This document shows positions 58,227-64,000 of a stretch of DNA of 64,000 nucleotides, piece by piece. The position numbers and the translations under genes were made by a program. The DNA lies in NCBI RefSeq assembly GCF_029813775.1, contig NZ_JARVKW010000031.1, positions 16,111 to 80,110 of the forward strand, given 5' to 3'. The stretch's first letter is position 1. Every line of letters begins with the position of its first letter. The notes under the pieces were generated by a model. That model had not been told where the DNA came from, ran no database searches, and worked only from the letters and a program-made list of their open reading frames with translations. The stretch comes from Streptomyces sp. DH24. Its GTDB lineage: Bacteria; Actinomycetota; Actinomycetes; Streptomycetales; Streptomycetaceae.

Positions 58227-59579
58227 ATGCGCACCACCGCGATCCCCAACTCCCCGCTCTCCCGCAGAACTCTGCTGGGTGCCTCGGCCGCAGCCGCGGC
58301 GGGACTCCTCACGGCGTGCAGCGGCGGCACCAAGATCGGCTCGGACGAGGGCGGCGCCGACTCGGCGCCCACCTTCAGCGGCGGCGAGTACAAGGGTCCC
58401 AAGGTGACCCTGGAGTACTGGAACGGCTTCACCGGCGGCGACGGCCCGCACATGCAGGCCATGCTCCGCGACTTCAACAAGCGCTACGAGGGCCGGATCG
58501 AGGTCAAGAACACCACCCGGCAGTGGGCCGACCTGTACCCGGCGCTGCCCACCGCGATCGCCGCCGGCAAGGGGCCGGACGTGGCGGTCGTGCACAACGA
58601 CCAGATCGCCACCTTCGCCGCCCGCGGCACCCTCATCCCGCTCGACGACGTCGTCGAGGCGCTGAAGCTGACCGAGTCGGACTTCATCCCGGCGGTCTGG
58701 CAGGCCGGCGTCTACGACGACAAGCGCTACAGCGTCCCGCTCGACGTGCACTGCCTCGCCGACTACTGGAACGCCGGCCACCTGAAGAAGGCGGGCCTGG
58801 ACGAGGCCCCGACCGACCGCGACGGCTTCGAGGGCGCCCTCGGCGAGCTGAAGGACGCCGGGATCGCCCACCCGTTCTGGATGCCCAACAAGTGGCCCGC
58901 CCACCTGATGTTCATGACCCTGGTGTGGCAGTTCGGCGGCGACCTGTACAACGAGGAGGGCACCAAGGCCCTGTGGGGCTCCGCCGAGGCCGAGGAGGCC
59001 CTCGCCTGGATGGTGGAGCAGGTCCGCAAGGGCTACAGCCCCGGTCAGGTCGCCCAGGACGCCCAGTACAACGCCTTCAAGAACAACAAGGTGACCTTCA
59101 CCTGGGACGGCATCTGGCAGATCAACGACCTGAAGTCCACCGCGAAGAGCGTGCCCTGGCGCATGTCCAAGGTGCCCGTCATCGGTGGCACCGACGCGGT
59201 GTGGACGGCGAGCCACAACTTCGTGCTGACCTCGCAGGCGGGGCGCGACAAGAACAAGGTGCAGGCGGCCAAGTTCTTCATCGACGAGATGAGCGCCAAG
59301 TCCACCGAGTGGGCGCAGGCCGGCATGATCCCCGCCCGCAACAGCGTGCGCGCCGGCGTCGAGGTGAAGAAGTTGCCGCAGACCGCGCTCGCCGCTGACG
59401 TCGACGTGTTCCGGTTCCTGCCCGCCGTGCCCGGCCTCGGCGACGTGCAGACCAAGGCCCTCGAACTGGCCGTGCAGCAGGCCGTCCTCGGCAAGCAGTC
59501 CCCGGGCAAGGCCCTGGCCGACGGCGTACGGACCGCGAACAAGGTCCTCGCCGAGAACAAGCAGAAGTACGCGAAGTGA
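58227..59579 (+). CDS. ABC sugar transporter, extracellular solute-binding lipoprotein
   Basis: A 450-residue binding protein with a signal peptide and lipobox LLTACSGG (Cys near residue 31) in a Tat-like context (SRRTLLGASAAAAAGLLTAC). The core motifs are VTLEYWNGFTGGDGPHMQAMLRDFNKRY, AIAAGKGPDVAVVHNDQI and NNKVTFTWDGIWQIND. Position after the arabinofuranosidase gene suggests arabino-oligosaccharide specificity. It is 10 bp before the permease gene. Confidence 0.9.
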   Translation: MRTTAIPNSPLSRRTLLGASAAAAAGLLTACSGGTKIGSDEGGADSAPTFSGGEYKGPKVTLEYWNGFTGGDGPHMQAMLRDFNKRYEGRIEVKNTTRQWADLYPALPTAIAAGKGPDVAVVHNDQIATFAARGTLIPLDDVVEALKLTESDFIPAVWQAGVYDDKRYSVPLDVHCLADYWNAGHLKKAGLDEAPTDRDGFEGALGELKDAGIAHPFWMPNKWPAHLMFMTLVWQFGGDLYNEEGTKALWGSAEAEEALAWMVEQVRKGYSPGQVAQDAQYNAFKNNKVTFTWDGIWQINDLKSTAKSVPWRMSKVPVIGGTDAVWTASHNFVLTSQAGRDKNKVQAAKFFIDEMSAKSTEWAQAGMIPARNSVRAGVEVKKLPQTALAADVDVFRFLPAVPGLGDVQTKALELAVQQAVLGKQSPGKALADGVRTANKVLAENKQKYAK

Positions 59580-59589
59580 GGCCCCTCCC

Positions 59590-60555
59590 ATGGTGCAGCC
59601 GCTGACCACGCGGCCGTCCGCCGCCCGGGCCGGCAAGGCCCGGGACGGCGACTCGCCCCGGGCCACCGCCCGTTACCGCTGGTGGACCCCCTACGTTTTC
59701 ATGGCGCCGTATCTGGTGCTGTTCCTCACCTTCGTCGTGGCACCGATCGGCTACGGGCTGTGGATCAGCCTGCACGCCTGGGACATCAACGTGCCCGCGA
59801 AGCCGTTCCTCGGTCTGGACAACTACCGGGAACTGTTCGACCCCGACTCCGTGGACGCGCCCCGCTTCTGGCAGTCGATGCGCGCCACCGGCATCTTCAC
59901 CGCGCTGTCCCTGCCCTTCCTGCTCGTCGTGCCCCTGCTGGTCGCCCTGCTGATGAACGGCAGGTTCCGCGGCCGGAACCTGTACCGGGCGGTCTACTTC
60001 GCCCCGTACGTCCTCGGCGTGGCCGTCGTCGGCCTGCTGTGGCGGTTCCTGCTGGACGGCAACATCGGCATGGTCAACCACTACCTCGGCGTGCTCGGGC
60101 TGCCCGACGACGTCCAGTGGACCACCGACACCCCGGCCGCCTGGTGGGCGCTCGTCCTCGTCACCGTGTGGTGGACGCTCGGCTTCAACGCCGTCATCTA
60201 CCTCGCCGGACTCCAGGACATCCCCGCGGAGCTGTACGAGTCGGCCCGCGTCGACGGCGCGAACGCCTGGCAGCGCTTCCTGCACGTCACCCTGCCGGGC
60301 CTGAAACCCGTGGCGCTGTTCGTGGTCAACTCCACGCTGCTCGCCTCGGCCAACATGTTCGGCCAGTCGTACCTCATCACCGCGGGCGCGCCGGCCGACG
60401 AGACCAAGACGGCGATCTACCTGATCGCCGAGACCGGACTGCGCCGCTTCGAGATGGGGTCCGCGTCGGCGATGAGCTTCGTGCTCGCGCTCGCGCTCAT
60501 GGCCGCCAGCGCGCTCGTCTTCCGCATCTTCCGCGAGCGGCAGGAGGACCGATGA
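59590..60555 (+). CDS. ABC sugar transporter permease (MalF-type)
   Basis: A 321-residue membrane protein with six helices and the EAA motif YESARVDGANAWQRFLHVTLP. The basic N-terminal tail is cytoplasmic, then YVFMAPYLVLFLTFVVAPI forms the first helix. GAGGCCCC precedes the start. The stop overlaps the next start by ATGA, giving translational coupling. No ATPase is encoded in the operon. Confidence 0.9.
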   Translation: MVQPLTTRPSAARAGKARDGDSPRATARYRWWTPYVFMAPYLVLFLTFVVAPIGYGLWISLHAWDINVPAKPFLGLDNYRELFDPDSVDAPRFWQSMRATGIFTALSLPFLLVVPLLVALLMNGRFRGRNLYRAVYFAPYVLGVAVVGLLWRFLLDGNIGMVNHYLGVLGLPDDVQWTTDTPAAWWALVLVTVWWTLGFNAVIYLAGLQDIPAELYESARVDGANAWQRFLHVTLPGLKPVALFVVNSTLLASANMFGQSYLITAGAPADETKTAIYLIAETGLRRFEMGSASAMSFVLALALMAASALVFRIFRERQEDR

Positions 60556-61430
60556 CCGCCACCGACACCCCGCCGGACACCGAACGGGCGACCGCCAACG
60601 CCGCGCGGCGGCGGCTGCGCCGCTCCCTGCTGCACCTGATCCTCGCGGTGGTGGCGGCCCTGTACCTCAGCCCGCTGCTGTACATGCTGGTCACCTCCTT
60701 CAAGAACAGCCCCGACGCGGGCGCCACGGACCCGCAGTGGATCCCGTCGCCGGCCACGCTGGAGGCGTACCGCACCGTGCTCGGCGCGAGCGACAGCCCC
60801 GTGCTGCGCTGGCTGCTCAACAGCGTCCTCGCCGCGACCGCCCACACCCTGCTCGTGCTGGTGACGGCGACCCCGGCCGCGTACGCGCTGGCGCGCATGC
60901 GGTTCCGGGGACGCACCGCCATCTTCACGGCCGTGGTGGCGACGCTGTTCGTGCCGCCGATGGTGCTGCTGATCCCCAACTTCCTCATCGTGAACGAGCT
61001 GGCCTGGGTCGACAGCCTGCCCGCCGTGATCGTGCCGGGAGCGGCGAGCGCGTTCGGCGTGTTCTTCCTGCGGCAGTTCTTCCTCACGCTGCCGGGCGAA
61101 CTGGAGGAGGCCGCGGAGATCGACGGCGCCAACCGCTGGCAGATCTTCGTGAAGGTGGTGCTCCCGCTCACCAGACCGGCCCTGGCGACCCTCGGCCTGC
61201 TGGCGTTCCTCGCCAACTGGAACGACTTCCTGTGGCCGCTGTACGTGCTGCTCAGCCCCGAGTCGCTGACCCTGCCGGCGGGTCTGGCCAACTTCCAGAA
61301 CGCCAACAACATCCACTACGACCTGCTGATGGCCGGCGCGGTCATCGCCAGCGTCCCGGTGCTCCTGCTGTACGTGGTGGCGCAGCGCTGGGTCATCGAG
61401 GGGGTGTCGCGCTCCGGCCTGAAGGGCTGA
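60552..61430 (+). CDS. ABC sugar transporter permease (MalG-type)
   Basis: A 292-residue membrane protein with six helices and the EAA motif LEEAAEIDGANRWQIFVKVVLP. It starts in ATGA with the previous gene and ends the operon. A near-perfect hairpin follows the stop at 61448-61481. Specificity is inherited from the binding protein. Confidence 0.9.
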   Translation: MTATDTPPDTERATANAARRRLRRSLLHLILAVVAALYLSPLLYMLVTSFKNSPDAGATDPQWIPSPATLEAYRTVLGASDSPVLRWLLNSVLAATAHTLLVLVTATPAAYALARMRFRGRTAIFTAVVATLFVPPMVLLIPNFLIVNELAWVDSLPAVIVPGAASAFGVFFLRQFFLTLPGELEEAAEIDGANRWQIFVKVVLPLTRPALATLGLLAFLANWNDFLWPLYVLLSPESLTLPAGLANFQNANNIHYDLLMAGAVIASVPVLLLYVVAQRWVIEGVSRSGLKG

Positions 61431-61447
61431 GGGCCGGCGGCCGGGTG

Positions 61448-61481
61448 CCGCGGAGACCGGTGATATTGCCGGTCCCCGCGG
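61448..61481 (+). terminator. Terminator of arabinose import operon
   Basis: Arms of 13 bp with one mismatch (CCGCGGAGACCGG against 61469-61481) around TGATATTG, 17 bp after the last permease. Confidence 0.75.
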
Positions 61482-61612
61482 CGGGGCTGTGCCCCGAGAG
61501 TGTCAGGGCCAGCCAAACGGCAGCGCCCGCCGGCGTCACCGACGCGTCCCGCGTCGTCCCCAAGTGCTCACGCCGGCCGGGCGGCTCGCCACGACAGAGA
61601 GGACGACTCGTC

Positions 61613-62548
61613 GTGCAGCAGCACCTGCAGTCCAGCGCCGCACCCCTCCCCACCCCGCACCGTGCCACCCGCCGCCGGACGGGCCGGCTCGCCGGTGCGG
61701 CGGCGGCGCTCGCCGCGGTGGTCGGGCTCACCACCCTCACGGGGCCGGGCGCCCACGCCGCGGACAACCCCTACGAGCGCGGCCCCGCGCCCACCGTCTC
61801 CAGCATCGAGGCGCTGCGCGGCCCGTACGCCGTGTCGGACACCACCGTGTCCTCCCTCGCGGTCAGCGGCTTCGGCGGCGGCACCATCTACTACCCGACC
61901 AGCACCGCCGACGGAACCTTCGGCGCCGTCGTCGTCTCGCCCGGCTTCACCGCCGACCAGTCCTCGATGGCCTGGCTCGGCCCGCGCCTGGCCTCCCAGG
62001 GCTTCGTGGTCTTCACCATCGACACGCTGAGCAGGTACGACCAGCCGGACTCGCGCGGCCGCCAGCTGCTCGCCGCGCTGGACTACCTGACGGAGCGCAG
62101 CTCGGTCCGCGGCCGGATCGACAGCACCCGCCTCGGCGTCATGGGCCACTCGATGGGCGGCGGCGGCACGCTGGAGGCCGTCAAGTCCCGGCCCTCCCTC
62201 CAGGCGGCGATCCCGCTCACCCCCTGGAACACCGACAAGACCTGGCCCGAGGTCAGGACGCCCACGCTGATCATCGGTGCCGACGGTGACTCGGTCGCCC
62301 CCGTCTCGTCGCACGCGGAGCCGTTCTACAACACCCTCCCGTCGACCCTGGACCGGGCCTACCTGGAGCTGAACAACGCCACCCACTTCGCCCCGAACTC
62401 CAACAACACGACGATCGCGAAGTACAGCATTTCCTGGCTCAAGCGGTTCATCGACAACGACACCCGCTACGAGCAGTTCCTGTGCCCGATCCCGCGGCCG
62501 AGCCTGACCATCGAGGAGTACCGGGGCAACTGCCCGCACACCTCCTGA
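61613..62548 (+). CDS. Secreted polyester hydrolase of the cutinase/PETase family
   Basis: A 311-residue alpha/beta-hydrolase with a signal peptide ending near AHA-ADNPYERGPAPT, which is the usual mature start of actinobacterial PET-degrading cutinases such as TfCut2 and Cut190. The triad is Ser180 (GHSMGGG), Asp226 (GDSVAPV) and His258 (NATHFAPN). The oxyanion/subsite residues SPGFTAD and the substrate-groove Trp in TPWNTDKTW are present, and the C-terminal disulfide pair Cys291/Cys307 matches the family. Natural substrates are cutin or other polyesters. GTG 61613 gives a normal signal; its ribosome site (GAGAGG) is weak. A hairpin follows at 62572. Confidence 0.88.
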   Translation: MQQHLQSSAAPLPTPHRATRRRTGRLAGAAAALAAVVGLTTLTGPGAHAADNPYERGPAPTVSSIEALRGPYAVSDTTVSSLAVSGFGGGTIYYPTSTADGTFGAVVVSPGFTADQSSMAWLGPRLASQGFVVFTIDTLSRYDQPDSRGRQLLAALDYLTERSSVRGRIDSTRLGVMGHSMGGGGTLEAVKSRPSLQAAIPLTPWNTDKTWPEVRTPTLIIGADGDSVAPVSSHAEPFYNTLPSTLDRAYLELNNATHFAPNSNNTTIAKYSISWLKRFIDNDTRYEQFLCPIPRPSLTIEEYRGNCPHTS

Positions 62549-62571
62549 CGCCCCACCCGCACCACACCACG

Positions 62572-62598
62572 CGGCGGTCGCGCCCAGCGCGACCGCCG
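62572..62598. terminator. Terminator of polyester hydrolase gene
   Basis: Perfect 11-bp stem (CGGCGGTCGCG and complement) around CCCAG, about 20 bp after the stop. Confidence 0.75.
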
Positions 62599-62733
62599 TC
62601 GGCGTTGTGCCGGCGCAGCACGGGGGAGTGCCGGCACTGGGCCCCGGCACAGACCGCGCCCGCCTCCCGGACACCAAAGCGCAGGTGGCCGCGCGGATGC
62701 CGGGCCGGGTTGCCGCGGACGTACGGCTTCCGC

Positions 62734-62756
62734 CTTGCGTTACGCGCAAGTAACGT
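62734..62756. promoter_or_regulatory. Overlapping inverted repeats and -10 box at AAA regulator start
   Basis: CTTGCG-TTACG-CGCAAG (62734-62750) and CGTTAC-GCGCAA-GTAACG (62738-62755) overlap. TAACGT (62751-62756) ends 7 nt before the ATG at 62764, so it could be the -10 of a leaderless, self-regulated gene. Confidence 0.5.
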
Positions 62757-62763
62757 CACGGGA

Positions 62764-64000
62764 ATGACCGCAGAGACGACCGTGAGGACGGCACCGCGGC
62801 TCCACGGCCGGAGCACCCAACGGCGCGCGGTGTCCGCCCTGCTGGACCGGACCGCCACCGGCGGCGCGGCCCTCGCCGTGACCGGGGAACCCGGCCTCGG
62901 CCGCACCGCCCTCCTCGCCCACGCCGCCGAGTCGTTCACGGCCGGGCCCGTGCTCCACTCGCCGACCGGCCCGGCCGGACACCGCCAACCCTTCGCAGGG
63001 GTAAGGGAGTTGATCCGCGAGGCCGCCGCGCTCGCCGGGGCCGGGACGGTTCCCCGCGCCCACCCGGTGGACACCGACTCGGCGACCGGGGCCCTGCTGG
63101 ACGCGCTGCGGGCCGCCGCCGCCGGACGCCGGCTGCTGGTGTGCGTGGACGACGCGCACCGGTGGGACGGCCCCTCCCGGGCCGCGCTCGCCCGGGCCGG
63201 CGCGTGCCTTCCCGCGGTGACCGGGGTCGGCCTGCTGCTGACCCTCGCCGCCCACCGCGCGACCGCCCGGGACTTCGCCGGCCTGCCGACCGTGGGTCTG
63301 GACCCGCTGACGCCGCCGCAGGCCTCCGCGCTGCTGGACGACGTCACGGGCGGCGGCGTCGACCCCTCCGTCCGCGCGGAACTGCTGGAGGAGGCAGGCG
63401 GCAACCCGGCACTCCTGCTCGCCCTCGTCCGCCGTCTGTCGCCCGCCGAACTGCGCGGCGGACGCCCGCGGCCCCGGCCGGCGGCCGACGCGGCGACGCT
63501 GACGGCGGTGGCCGGGGCACACCTGGCCGACGTACCGGCCGACGCCCACGACTTACTGCTGACCGTGGCCGCCGCCCTGCGGGACTCGGACGACCCGGCC
63601 GTCGACGCCGGGCTCGCCCGCAGAGCGGCGCGGAGCCTGGCCGGGCCGGTGGGCCGGGCGGTCGGTGGGGCGGTCGGTGGGGCGGTCGGTGGGGCGGACA
63701 CCGGGCCGGCCGGTGGGCCGGCGCGGGAGCCGCGCGACCCGGTCGCCGGCGCCGGGCTCGCGGGCCGGGTCGTGCGGCAGCCGGGGGAGGACGGCGGGCC
63801 CGGCCGGGGAGCGGTCCCGCAGAGCCGGGCGGCCCGGCATCAAGAGGACGTGCCCGATGTGCTCGTGCCGGTCGACGGTGGGCTCGGGTTCGCCGGTGAC
63901 CTGGACGTGCCCGACGTGCTCGTGCCGGTCGACGGGGGGCTCGGGTGCGCCGGTGACCTGGACGTGCCAGCCGTGCTCGTGCCGGTCGACGGAGGGCTCG
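62764..64000 (+). CDS. Large AAA-type regulator (LuxR/LAL-like), 5' part
   Basis: The gene runs off the right edge; 412 codons are visible. The N-terminus holds a P-loop ATPase: Walker A GEPGLGRT carries Arg where Lys is expected, and Walker B LLVCVDDAHRWD is intact. The layout matches LuxR/LAL-type regulators such as MalT relatives, but their C-terminal HTH is outside the window. From about residue 295 the ATPase is interrupted by Gly-rich repeats (VGGA, three 12-bp units at 63661-63696) and by 19-residue repeats DVPDVLVPVDGGLGFAGDL encoded by 57-bp units from 63847 on. No Shine-Dalgarno site; probably leaderless. Confidence 0.72.
   Translation, partial: MTAETTVRTAPRLHGRSTQRRAVSALLDRTATGGAALAVTGEPGLGRTALLAHAAESFTAGPVLHSPTGPAGHRQPFAGVRELIREAAALAGAGTVPRAHPVDTDSATGALLDALRAAAAGRRLLVCVDDAHRWDGPSRAALARAGACLPAVTGVGLLLTLAAHRATARDFAGLPTVGLDPLTPPQASALLDDVTGGGVDPSVRAELLEEAGGNPALLLALVRRLSPAELRGGRPRPRPAADAATLTAVAGAHLADVPADAHDLLLTVAAALRDSDDPAVDAGLARRAARSLAGPVGRAVGGAVGGAVGGADTGPAGGPAREPRDPVAGAGLAGRVVRQPGEDGGPGRGAVPQSRAARHQEDVPDVLVPVDGGLGFAGDLDVPDVLVPVDGGLGCAGDLDVPAVLVPVDGGL
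63661..63696 (+). repeat. 12-bp tandem repeat inside AAA regulator
   Basis: Three exact copies of GTCGGTGGGGCG encode VGGA three times in frame; a related unit precedes them. Confidence 0.85.
63847..64000 (+). repeat. 57-bp in-frame tandem repeat inside AAA regulator
   Basis: Two full units (63847-63903, 63904-63960) and the start of a third differ by only a few bases. Each encodes 19 residues of the form DVPDVLVPVDGGLGxAGDL. The array continues past the window edge, so the copy number is unknown. Confidence 0.88.

Noticed and set aside
61613..62548. Generic lipase annotation
   Set aside because: The mature start, TPWNTDKTW segment and C-terminal disulfide pair fit type-I cutinase/PETase better than other lipases.
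1..64000. tRNA, rRNA, CRISPR arrays, insertion sequences, phage attachment sites
   Set aside because: No CCA-ended cloverleaf, repeat-spacer array, transposase motif or integrase was recognised by reading; a covariance-model search would be needed to exclude small RNAs fully.
1..64000. Biosynthetic gene cluster or defence island
   Set aside because: No ketosynthase, adenylation, terpene synthase, restriction or toxin-antitoxin signatures were seen; single methyltransferases, SDRs and an ATP-grasp are not enough to claim one.

Overview
The window is about 64 kb of very high-GC actinobacterial chromosome, almost certainly Streptomyces or a close relative. The grounds are strong G/C third-position bias, AGGAGG-like ribosome sites, ATGA stop/start overlaps, TTG and GTG starts, several candidate leaderless promoters, and Streptomyces-typical families (SpoIIE/PP2C phosphatases with GAF and PAS domains, a DUF574 methyltransferase, DUF5709, streptogrisin-like proteases, a mycothiol-dependent dehydrogenase, an F420-type oxidoreductase and two sugar ABC importers without their own ATPase). 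No rRNA, tRNA, CRISPR array, transposase or phage gene was recognised. It reads as ordinary accessory-arm chromosome rather than a mobile element.

Layout. 0-6.6 kb: the end of a secreted serine protease, two divergent multidomain SpoIIE phosphatases (one fused to an anti-sigma-type ATPase domain) and a CBS-domain protein. 6.7-13 kb: a dTDP-L-rhamnose locus (rmlA-rmlB-rmlD-methyltransferase on +, rmlC and a large GT2 glycosyltransferase on -). 13-19.4 kb: a phosphoesterase, an XdhC-like protein, a tetracycline-resistance-type ribosomal protection GTPase preceded by a well-initiated overlapping upstream ORF, a secreted beta-propeller protein with a palindromic operator, a SnoaL-like protein and a small secreted protein. 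19.5-26.2 kb: an ABC exporter, the mycothiol formaldehyde dehydrogenase/metallo-hydrolase pair, two SDRs and an L,D-transpeptidase. 26.3-32.1 kb: a sugar import operon with an oxidoreductase and a divergent ROK regulator. 32.1-41.3 kb: a broken EamA transporter, a membrane-anchored protease, a methyltransferase, a DUF3800-like protein, an aminotransferase, an F420 oxidoreductase, a DUF35 protein and TetR regulator linked by shared palindromes, an orphan ATP-grasp protein and a flavin reductase-like protein. 41.4-50.7 kb: a third SpoIIE phosphatase with an ANTAR-like N-terminus, an RpiR regulator, a stand-alone FhaA N-terminal domain, a decayed GT39-like gene, a small kinase, a GT-C membrane protein and small acidic or secreted proteins. 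50.7-64 kb: a GH64 glucanase with LacI-type operators, an acetyltransferase, a LacI-regulated arabinofuranosidase/ABC import locus, a polyester hydrolase (cutinase/PETase family), and the start of a large AAA regulator containing in-frame tandem repeats.

How the genes work together. The two carbohydrate loci probably import oligosaccharides released outside the cell and share a genome-wide ATPase (MsiK in Streptomyces). In the second, extracellular polymer breakdown, uptake and intracellular GH51 arabinofuranosidase fit one arabino-oligosaccharide route under the divergent LacI repressor. The rml genes make dTDP-L-rhamnose, probably for a cell-surface glycan built by the neighbouring GT2 enzyme. 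The three phosphatases look like sensors of the partner-switching type. The signals I find most worth following are the uORF in front of the tet-type gene, the paired TetR operators, the PETase-family enzyme, the free FhaA-N domain and the repeat-bearing AAA regulator.
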